Source: Eopsaltria australis
Lineage: Eukaryota; Chordata; Aves; Passeriformes; Petroicidae
NCBI GenBank assembly: GCA_034509425.1
Contig: JAVTVJ010000662.1
Coordinates: forward strand, 319,501 to 383,500
Direction of reading: 5' to 3'
DNA: 64,000 nucleotides
The position numbers and the translations under genes are program-made. Numbering within the stretch: position 1 is the stretch's first letter; every line of letters starts with the position of its first letter. Of this stretch, positions 53,952 through 64,000 are shown piece by piece. The notes under the pieces were generated by a model. It made no database searches. It was not told the origin of the DNA and worked only from the letters and a program-made list of their open reading frames with translations.

Positions 53952-56900
53952 TAATACTCATTTTGTTACTGATTAATTGGTGTATTGATGTATTTGAAAA
54001 CAAAATAGAAAATATAAACATGGAATTAAATAAGAGAAAAGCAGAAGGTTGGTTTTGGAAACAAATGAGCAAAAAGGAGGAATGAAGTCTCAGAAAACTG
54101 TGTTGGCTCTTTCAGGTGGTGATCACAGAAGATACAATTCTTAACAAGAATGTAATAGGATTTATGTGAGAACCATAGGATAATCTCTTATTGTAGGAGA
54201 AACAAAGGGAGAAAGTGAAGGCATAATGCCAAAAAATGGCTATTCTTCACATTTTCCTAAGGGTGAAACACTTGCATTACTTATCCTAACAAATTTGTTT
54301 TTTAATGTATGATAATTTATAAATAGTTTCTGCAAAGAACATAATGAACTGGCTGAGAATAAGGTCTATAAGCAATTGCTACACTCAAGTGCACTTGTAT
54401 ATTAAAGGGGTGAAAAGGTCAAATTATTTTCCTGGCAGATCAGGAATGAGAAAGTTGAAATAACATCTTGGAAGTAACACTAGATGCAGAGAAGATGATT
54501 TCAGACAAGGGGAAAAAACCAGACAGACCAGCATTTTTTTGCCAGAGACTTCCCTTTCAGTCACATCTAAATAGCAACTATTCCTAACCTGGTGCTCTCA
54601 AGGTCATGGAAATGTGTATTCTGTTGAACAATATCTCTGGTTTGTTTTGGAATGAGGTAAGGGCTTCTCAGCACCCTACAACTGTGATTCAAAAGCTAAC
54701 GCGTGTATTTAGTTAACTAAATCTTAAGTTTTTTCTGATGATTAAGAGTTATGGCTCAGACAAGACGTCCTGTTTCTCAAAAAAAAGTAGGAAATGCAAA
54801 TTAAGGAGAATTTATGGTAACTTACATGAAAAATTTCCTTTTAAAATGTATTTTTAATAAACTTTCTGATCATAAATTATTATTAAGTTGATAATTACAT
54901 TTATTTTAATTGCATTTACTATTTAAATGGAATGGTATTTATAGAAATGTTCATATAATTATAAGAAAGTTTAAATTATTAAACATAAAATAAGAAAAAA
55001 TAAACAGTTTAAATGCAATTTTTTAATTACAATATGTGTCTCTGATATTTATTCTTTTTACTCACACTGAATCATGTGAATACATATTTTTCCATACTTT
55101 TAAAAAGGAACTTGCTTAGAAGTATGTAAGGAAAGTAGTTTTCTTCCATTTATTATTTTAAAGACTTAAATAAAGGAAGTATAATGCACATTTATAAACT
55201 CTTACTGTTGAAGCTCTTTTCAGAGTGTATTCACAAGCCGTTTTTTAGCATAGGCTTCCTTTAAATAAACAAATTTGTAGTTAGTCCTGTTCAGTGTATC
55301 TGAGGATGTATTTAACAAAACTTAAAGTGATAGAGAGAGATCAAGATAAAGAATGACTTATATATGAGAGGAAAAAACCTGAGTAGACTTGAACTCTGGC
55401 CCAGAAAATAGACACTTGATAGAGATCATTCTGGTTTATGATCTATATCTATAAAATCATGAATTGCACAGAGAACATGACTCATTATCCCATCTGCTAG
55501 GAGTTATCATATAAAACCATAGATTGTAGGTCCAAAATAAAGGGATATTTGTCCTACAGCCCAAGTGAATATGCACTTTGATAGTTGCCATGAGATATTG
55601 TTGATGCAGAAATTTCCATGAGTTCAAAGAACAAGAAGACAAAATTATGGGAAAAGAAGGTTATTGAACACAAAGGTTATTGAAACATTGCTGGCTCAGG
55701 AAGTTCCTGAACCTCAAGTTTATTACAGAGAAATATCATTATGTAGTCTCCTTTTTCTGATACTCTTCCATAAGCATCTGATTCTGGTAATACTTGTAAG
55801 TATTTGAGGCTAGATATACCTTTGATGGTGCATCTTATCTTATGTATTTCAGTTCACTATTCCTATTGCAGCTGGATAAATGCAGCTAGATATCCCTTTT
55901 ATAAAGGAACTGGAAAATGAGAAGTTTTGTGGTGAACAAAAGAAATTAGCACATACATTATCTAATGGAATGGTTCAACTTCTACCCAAGACTTATAGTC
56001 CGGTAGAATGGGAACTAAAGTCATCCTACCTTTCTATTTCAGTTTTCTCTTCTAAGGGACACATCAGTCTACTTTATCTGTATTCGAAGAATACCACATA
56101 TGATGCAAGTCAGGCTGCACATCCCCTTCTGATCACAAAAGCTGACACATTATTAACTTTATTCAGGCTTCCTGGTTTATCTGAGAGAAAAACAGAAGCA
56201 TCCTTTGTTTTCAGTCTTATTTGTCCCTCCAGGTCGCGTTTGATATTTCTGCTTTTGAAACTATTTTAAAAAAAATGTGTTTTCTCCTGCCAAACTATTG
56301 TGATGAGTGTTTGAAAAATATTAAGATGTTTCTAGGGCTATCATGGCTATCTTTACTATGTACTTGAGATAATACAGCAAGGATGACCCATTTATTCTGC
56401 TCTCAAGGACACCAAGTCTCAGCGTGTTCATCTAATCCTTCATTTAAAATGCTTTGGTGCTGCATGGTTATTAGATCCAGTGCTCCACAATGCAGTTCAC
56501 TTCATCTAATCACAGGAGTCAAAACAGAAAATATCACACAAAAATCCCTTGTTCTCTGAAGCAGTGAAGTACACTCCAGGATTTTGTTTCTAGATTCCAA
56601 GCTACTTCAGTCATTCATTTTCCTGTGAAAGAAATATGAAATAAGATGATGACACTGGTGAGGCAAAATCCTATTTGGTCTTCTATACCTGTTTGTTCCA
56701 TAACTGAACTTAAATGAGAAAAGCTTTTCTACAAATATTCATTGGAAATGAAATAATATCTTAGGAGATGGGTGTAATATTCAAATATCAGACAAGCAAC
56801 TGGCATCTAAGAGTAGCAGAGGTCCTAGACATACTTCCTTTCAAACTTTAATAAATCATTTAAAGATTTGCCAATGTGTCATGCAGACCTTCTGACACCA

Positions 56901-57767
56901 TTCTCATCTGAAAGTTCAGCTTCCATGGCCTTTGATGTCTGTGTTTCTTCCTTCTTTTTATCATTAGTAACTGGGTCATGAAATGCCAGTGAAAGAAGAC
57001 AGCTGCATTTCCATTACCCTCTTTTACTGGGTAGAGAAAAATGTTTTTACAGAGCAGAAACATTGCTTGTTAGTGGTCTGAATTGCTTCACAACAAGCAA
57101 GGCTGGTCGTAATTATTTTATTAGAAAAATAAATGGATGGGATAAGCAAAGTCAAAGTAATCATCCGTGCTGTGCAAAAGGAGCAAGTCTACCAGGACAT
57201 TCAAAAGGAATGTGAACTACTTTGCAACTGCAAGATTGAGCATGTAGCATTGATAAATCTGGCACACTAGTCCAAATAGTAGGGGTATGGGAGCAGGATG
57301 AGGAATCCAGTTGGGACAGCAGGGAATACACCTACACAATGACTGGGGTGGTCTGCATCTGATTCTCCTCAGCAGAGCTTTGTGTGTTGGGCTTTGCTTC
57401 TAGGGCAGAAGATAACACTGAGCATCAAAGAACACAACCTCACCCTTGCACATGTCCAGTTAGATTTGGGATTGAAGGAACTGAAGAAAGTTAAAGCATT
57501 TCAGACTTCGTCCTTGATGCCAAACACCTTCCTTCTGCTTTGACAAAAGCATTTCTTCAATACAGCTGAGTATACAATGTCTAATTCCTTAAAAAACAGG
57601 GAGACAAAGACCAAATTGCACTTTCCTTCTGCAGTTTCTAAGCCATTTTTTAGCATTCTGGGGCCAACTCCTATCCCTGCAAAGCGGAAGCCCCACAAAG
57701 TGGCTGAGAGCATTGTGTAAACACTTCTTGAATTCTGGCAGTTTTTAGGCCTTGAGCAGGTGGCCTA

Positions 57768-58904
57768 CTGAGCAGATGAGGGGGAAACTGTGGGTGTATT
57801 CTACTTGGACTTCAGTAAAGCTTTGATACCCTCTCCTGCAGCATTCTCCTCTAGAGACTGACAGTCCATGGCTTGGATGGGTGCTCTTTTACTCTTTTTT
57901 TACTCTTTCCTGAATAAAAAAACTGTCTGGATCACCAGGCTCAGAGAGTGGTGGTGTATGGAGTTACATCCAGCTGATTGCCGGTTACCAGTGCTGGGGC
58001 CAGTCCTGTTTAATGCCTTCATTGATGATCTGGACACGGGAATTGAATGCGGCCTCAGTCAGTTTGCAGATGGCACCAGGCTGGGTGGGAGTGCTGATCT
58101 GCTGGAGGGCAGGAAGGCTCTGCAGAGGGATCTGGGCAGGCTGGATCATGGGCTGAGGCCAATGGTGTGAGGTTCAACAAGGCCCAGTGCTGGCTCCTGC
58201 CCTTCGGTCACATCAACCCCAGGCAGTTCCACAGGCTGGGACAGAGTGGCTGCAAAGCTGCCCACAGGAGAAGGAGCTGGGGGTGCTGGTGACAGCAGTG
58301 GAACATGAGCCAGGGTGTGCCCAGGGGTCCAAGAAGGCCAATGGCATCCTGGCCTGGATCAGCAATGGTGTGGCCAGCAGGAGCAGGGCAGGGATTGTCC
58401 CCCTGTACTGGGCACTGGTGAGGCCACACCTCAAATCCTATGTCCAGTTCTGGGCCCCTCATGATAGAAAAGACATTGAAGTCCTGAAATGAGTCCAGAG
58501 AAGGGCCATGGAGCCGGTGAAGGGTCTGGAGGACAAATCCTGTGAGGAGTGGCTGAGGTAGCTGGTATTATTTGTCCTGAAGAAAAGAAGGTTCAGGGGA
58601 GACCTTATTTCTCTCTGCAGCTGCCTGAAAGGTCTCCCAAGCAACAAGAGACAGGATGAGGAGACATTGCTTTGAGCTGCACCAGGGGAGTTCAGGTTGG
58701 ACATCAGGAGGAATTTCTTCACTGGGAGAGTAGCTAAGCATTGGAATGGACTGCCCAGGGAAGTGGGAATTCACCATCCATGAAGATGTTCAAGAAATGA
58801 CTGGATGTGGCACTTAGTACTATGGTTATTTGGCATGGCGGTGATTCGTCAAAGGTTGGATTTTATGATCGTGGAGGTCTTTTCCAGCCTTAATGATTTT
58901 ATGA
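57768..58904 (+). mobile_element. CR1 LINE, 1.1-kb 5'-truncated copy
   Basis: The plus-strand CR1 starts near the RT motif (TACTTGGACTTCAGTAAAGC, encoding YLDFSKA) and continues through [20 protein letters not shown] and [16 protein letters not shown]. There the family's catalytic FADD-type motif reads FADG. It then covers the C-terminal domain (ASRSRAGIVPLYWALVRPHL) and ends with ATGATTTTATGAT at 58,904. A diverged stretch lies around 57,850-57,960. Stops and frameshifts mark it as dead. The GGTCTTTTCCAGCCTTAATG tail differs from that of the copy at 52.5 kb, so the two belong to different CR1 subfamilies. Confidence 0.92.
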
Positions 58905-60000
58905 TACTTATATACTTGCTTTTCAAAAAATTGAGGACTTAAATATTTTTCAGCAAAAATTAATTTAAACAGAGTTAGTGATTAGAGGAGCAGGCTACTT
59001 TTACACAAGTCCTCGCAAATGCATTGAAGTGTACCTGAATTCAGACACTCTTCTTTTAAGGGGTAGGCAGTTACAAATATCAGAATAGAGTACACCAGAA
59101 ACTCCTCTAAGTGGAGATGAGCTTTCAGGCTTCCTGAAACAACAGTAGGTATAAGTTTAAAGCTGTGTAGAAACTCAATAGTTTGCCTACCTAAGTGCAT
59201 CCCTTCTCCACTAGGTTGGGCTTGCATCAACACTGCTCTTCATTTCTCTCTGTACATTGTGTTCCCCATTTTCGTTTCTGTGAGTGGCAGTCAACTTCCC
59301 ATACATTAGAAATTTGATACCAAACATGAAGCAAGGCTGGGGGAAATCTCAAATCTCTCCTCTTTGAAGGCAGGAGACTAAGAGATGTCCTCTTGTTCTG
59401 GCCCACTCTGGCCTTTCTAATGTTCTTTTAAGTGAGACTGTGACATGGAAGCAGTACAGAAAATCTCTTCTAAAGTAATAAGGGCAAAAAAATTATGAAA
59501 ACTGCATGGAACAGAAAATGGTAAATCAGAAATAAGTTATCTATAAAATGAAGTTTTAGAAAAAGGATTTGAGGAATACAGAATAGCAAACCTTGCCATC
59601 ATCTCCACAACGTGAGGTTAAAGACACCAAATGTGGTCCTCTAAAGATTTTGATAACATTTACTCATTTCCACCCACATAAAATAAGTCAAGATTCTAAG
59701 CCTCCAAGTAGCAAAATAAAAATTCATATTTATCAGGTACTTTTTGCACTTGAAGTTACTCCAAGATTTTTTGTGTAAACTTGGCTTTGGCATCTAATTT
59801 AACTTAGTTGCATTAGAAATTGGTGCTTTTGAAATTTTTTTGCATGGTGATTTCCTGGCACGGCCTTCTTCCATGAGAGACCCTGTCCCTCACTGAGCCC
59901 CGATTTTTTTGTCCATAGAGAAAAAAGGAATGTACAAAGATCCACATCATCCTTACACTGTGAAGAGCTATATTATTAGTATGAATCAGCATTGAAGTGA

Positions 60001-60015
60001 AATAATAATAATAAT
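60001..60015. repeat. (AAT)5 microsatellite
   Basis: Five AAT units are followed by an AT-rich extension. Confidence 0.8.
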
Positions 60016-60333
60016 ATATTAAGTTTTGTTCTATATTGGTTAATGAAAATTGTCTGTGGCAGTTCCAGCTTCGGGCACAAGAGGTAGATGTTTTCACATG
60101 AAACTTCCATTAAATACTTAACATTGCTAATCAGCTTTTATACTTCAGGATAAGGGTTAGTCAGCTGTTGTTAATTTCCTCTTCTATGTTTTATGTAGTA
60201 ATACATGTACAAAAAGTGAGATTAATTGTAAAGATGTAATGTAGAGAAAGGGAGTAGCCATGCATTTATTTATAATGGGTTTTTTATTTTGCCCAGGGGA
60301 TCTTGGGGCTTCACAGGGAATGCAGTGTCTTGT

Positions 60334-60362
60334 CAATATTTTGTTCTCTCAACAAAATATTG
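60334..60362. repeat. Perfect inverted repeat, 12-bp stem and 5-nt loop
   Basis: CAATATTTTGTT and AACAAAATATTG flank CTCTC. The AT-rich arms make a chance origin plausible, although a perfect 12-bp stem this compact is uncommon. Confidence 0.85.
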
Positions 60363-63300
60363 TTATATGCACATCCATGCACTTTTGAGATCAGAGTACA
60401 CACAGTGAAACTGATTTTGTGGTGGATTGAAAGTATATGTAGCTGGCATTCACTTGACCTGCACTGAATCTAGTGACATTCTACATTGGTTGGGACTGTT
60501 TTGTTAGTCATTTCTTGCTCTCTTCAACCTAAGCAGATTAAAAAGCCCAGATTGAAAACCCAACCTGATTAAAAGCCAAGCGTATTTGTACCCTTAAATA
60601 TGGTTACATTTTTAACATATTAAGTTTATATTATATGGAGTTTTTTTAATAAGAAGTCATAGGGAATTTTTGATATTGTGAAAACTTTTCCATTCCTAAA
60701 TATCATGGAGAAAAAGCTACACACTACCTTTTTTTAAATTTCCATAAGGACAGCAAACACATTCCCTGGTTAACAGCTGCATAGAAGAAGGATTATCAGT
60801 GATGTGATTATGGAAGATTTTTGTATTAATGCAAATATGAGCATTGCTTTGCATATTGACCTAAATCAACCATTATGTTCAAAATATAATCTGTATTTTA
60901 ATCTTCTCACAGCTACCTAAATACAATACCACTTTTTAAAAAAGGCATCAGTGTAGTCTTTAAACATACATTTTCATAGACCTGTGTGTAACACAGATTC
61001 ACAGTATCAATGGAAAAACTAATATTTTTCATTTTAGGTCTCTTTTATGATGTGGGATAACCCCCAGTATAGTGGGGTCTGGTTTGTGTATAAGTTCATT
61101 AGCAGGCACATTAACTTTATTGCAGTTACTTATATGAGCAAGGATTGCTTGCATGAATAAGAGTTTCAGAAAGGGAACTTACTTCATCATGTGTTGCGGC
61201 CTGTAAAGCCTTTTCAGGAAATGCAATCAATGACAGATTTCACGTTTTTGAAAATCACTATTTCTACTTATTATCTGAAGATTTTATTTGTTTTGACAGT
61301 GAGAAAATTACTGTATGGAGAATTATAGTTACTTAAAAGGAGTCGGTAATTTTAAGTAATTACCTGCTATTAATTTTCTGAAATCCTATGGATGAATTGT
61401 TCCATTTCATTTATGTGACAATTCCAGCTTTTCTGTAATGGTACTTTCTAATGATCATCAATTTATGCTGTTATTTTCTGATAGTCCATTTGCAAAATGA
61501 CTATCCAAACTGTCCTATGCAGATTCCTATATCCAACACATCCACTTTCTTCAGATGTCATTGTGCTGAATTTTATCAGGTAACTTTGCTCAGAGATTTG
61601 ATGCTGTGAGTACATAATGTCTGCTATAGCAAATGATTTATAATTGCTGTCTCACATGATGCAAAATACCGATCATACAAAACAGTTATCCTTTTGTTGG
61701 TCTTTGTAACATTCATCAGCTTGTCAGCCATGCTCTGTGTTCCAACAGGTTGTTGAAATTGAAAGTGAAGAATAATTGATTTGAAGTACTATATTTGACA
61801 ATACTATTCCACATCAGTGAGAGCATGAACATTATAACATTAGCTTGTTAATTTAATAACTTTCTTTATATACATGCAGCATTTTCCACATAAAAGAAAA
61901 CCAGTTGTGGAACGACAGCTGAATAAAATTCCAGGTAATGCAGTTTCATATTTCCAAATTAACTTCATTCTTAAGAAACCTTCAAGATGAACAATCCAAA
62001 TAAGTTTTGTTAATGCAGTGTTAATACTAGAAGAAATTAAGCAGCCAAAACCAGAATGAAACAGGCTTGCACAGTGAAATGCTATCCTTTTACCTTGAGG
62101 TGTTTGCAGAAACCTCCTTCAGCACAAACTGGTTACAGATTGGGTAGGTAAAGAGTCCATTCTATGGAAAACCAGTCCTGCCTGCAGGAGCTGAACGTGA
62201 CTTTAAGTGAACCACTTGTCTTATCAGCCAGACTGTGACAGGCTGTTTCATGCAGAGAGACTACAGACACTATCCTATCCCCCAGACATCGAGAAGCCGA
62301 AAGGAGCAAATCTGCAGTGCTACTACAATGTGTGTTTCAGGTCACAGACTGCTTCTGTGAGCACAGATCAGACACCACAGAACAGCTTTGCAGTGGTTCT
62401 TTTTTTTGGCTTTACATCCTGACTGACCCACTTGACACATTTTTAGTAACAAGTTTTGGAGTTCAGCTGGCATCCTGATTTCTCTACTACATAAAGCAAG
62501 AGCAGCCTAATAGAAGGCAGACTTATATGTTATAATAGAGCAGTATGTTGAACAATACTTAAACTACAGCCACCTAAATTAGCTTTTGAATACATGAGTG
62601 TGCCTATGATATGTGATTATTGTTTTTGAAGCAAATAGTCTTATAGTTATGTGATAAATATCAAATATGATGTGTTGCACCAGGAAACTGAAGCACAGTG
62701 AAATTACAAAACCAGGTAAGTTTGTAATTTTGAGCTGAATTGGATTTCCTGTTTCAGTACCAAAAATGCATCAGACAAGAAAGTAGAGGGAACTTGTAGG
62801 ACCAGTGGAAAATAATGGAACGATGAATTGGGATCACTATTTCAAGCTCAATGTCTCCTACCTTAAAAATAGGTGTGTAAATGTTAATACTACGCATTTT
62901 ACGTCTTTTGATATTTTAGCATAGCAATATATGAAAAAAGCTAAATATAGCAGAACTTAGTTGAGGACCTGAAAAACTTCTGGGTTTGTGCTTATCAGAT
63001 CCAACTGGGAAAACTTTTTATATAGGACTGGAGAGGTTTACTCTTAGCTGCAGCTTTCATTTAAGAAAAGATGATGGATACAGGAAAATTACCAATAAAA
63101 TAATTTAGGTCATTCTACACAGGGAGAAGAGAACTGTTGTCATAATATGGTCTGTTAAGATTTTTCACAACAGCCTGACTGCCAATAGTGATAGTTCTTC
63201 AGTTCAGTGGTTAAGTTTCTAAAAATGTCCTATTGTTTACTGGACATCTATTTTTGATATTTTTGATAACTAAATTGAGGTTATGAGGTTAAGATAATGA

Positions 63301-64000
63301 ACTTGCAGTGAAAAAAACCCACCTCTTCTTTCATTTAATAGCACAAATTTAGATTATCCCAGAAACATTATTACTGAGAGGTGGATTAAGTTAGCTAAAC
63401 TATTTTAGCTGCTTTATCTGGGACAGTAAAAAGTCACCCAGAAGTTTTGGGTATTAATTTTAATGCACAGCCTCCAAATATGTGACTGAAATGAACATTG
63501 CTCTTTTTGCTGTCAGAAGGCATGAAATTCAAGGAGCTGGTTGTGTTTTGCAAGAACTTAAATGGTCCTGTGTATCACATATTTAAATTTATCTGTCTCT
63601 ACTGTCTGACCATTTGACTTGCACTAATCTAAAATTTTCAGATGTGTTTCTTGGAGGATGAAGCTCATTGCTTCTCTTCCAGGACTGCCTTTCTGCAATG
63701 CACTACTTCTAAATGATTCTTAAGCATGACCTTGATCTACTTGCAAAAAGACGGAATTTCAATCTTATGGTTCCAAACTTTTATAATTACTATGCACAAT
63801 CCAGTAAGTGGCAGGATCCCATTTAGGCTGTTGCCTAAAAGGAGAAATAGAAGATATTTTTCTTACTTACTTGCTAATAATTCTATTGCACAAATTGCCT
63901 AGTAAATTGTTTTCTTGTTTATTGTTTTCATTTATTTTAAAATTACCAGAGATACTGTAGTAATTTACTTCATGTAAATTTATGTAAGTAATGTCTATAT

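Larger units (their letters stand above)
48421..64000. other. Intergenic region upstream of AP3B1
   Basis: No exon, CpG island or RNA gene was recognised in these 15.6 kb. Two long CR1 copies occupy 52,550-53,951 and 57,768-58,904. Small repeats are at 51434-51457, 60001-60015 and 60334-60362. Blocks around 61,590-61,860 have a CNE-like look but no definite motif. In mammals SCAMP1 is the next gene on this side and it presumably starts further right. Confidence 0.75.

Noticed and set aside
55880..56269. 129-codon plus-strand open frame in intergenic DNA
   Set aside because: No recognisable domain, no CpG or promoter context, no splice-linked partner exons. A single frame of this length is expected by chance in 15 kb of intergenic DNA.
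57100..57720. Coding-like stretch just left of the 58-kb CR1 (for example plus-frame PTPIPAKRKPHKVAES before a stop)
   Set aside because: Pieces look protein-like in more than one frame but stops separate them and I recognise no family. A decayed retrocopy is possible, though processed pseudogenes are rare in birds. Translated searches against bird proteins would decide.
48421..64000. Search for SCAMP1 first exon
   Set aside because: No second CpG island and no SCAMP1 N-terminal translation were seen in this region.

Overview
The window is nuclear DNA from a bird, most likely a passerine. It is AT-rich with split exons, one CpG island, several CR1 LINE copies (the dominant avian retrotransposon), an LTR of a type I associate with songbirds, and a tRNA-Ile-headed SINE with a CR1 tail like the passerine element TguSINE1. 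There are no bacterial-type operons, no CRISPR array, no tRNA or rRNA gene and no phage. Almost every open reading frame longer than 60 codons here is a chance frame in intron, repeat or intergenic DNA.

The one gene is AP3B1, the beta-1 (beta3A) subunit of the AP-3 adaptor complex, on the minus strand. Its first seven coding exons were assembled from matching reading frame, canonical GT/AG borders and codon phase: 48020-48150, 34180-34255, 27854-27928, 22588-22683, 20172-20332, 14871-14937 and 6425-6604. Joined, they give 786 nt, exactly 262 codons with no stop, covering the variable N-terminal leader and the start of the adaptin solenoid. The rest of the gene lies beyond position 1, on the left. 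The start codon is in a CpG island (about 47,880-48,420) that also holds a (GGGGC)5 run of GC boxes. An in-frame TGA 41 codons upstream, with no ATG between, fixes the start.

The introns are 2.3-13.8 kb and hold most of the repeats. Intron 5 and intron 3 each carry a GC-richer segment of 1.0-1.2 kb that looks like two diverged copies of one unidentified element. Intron 3 also has the SINE. Intron 2 has a 0.9 kb CR1 fragment and a small CR1 whose 5' part is inverted (twin-priming structure). Intron 1 has an LTR antisense to the gene, an older LTR-like fragment and an A-rich segment.

Right of the island (48.5-64 kb) I see only intergenic DNA with two long CR1 copies in opposite orientation. 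In mammals SCAMP1 lies next in this direction, but no SCAMP1 exon was found. I found no new multi-gene system. The observations most worth following are the unknown repeat pair, the twin-primed CR1, the passerine SINE and LTR, a weak splice donor after exon 3, and a few blocks that resemble conserved regulatory DNA.
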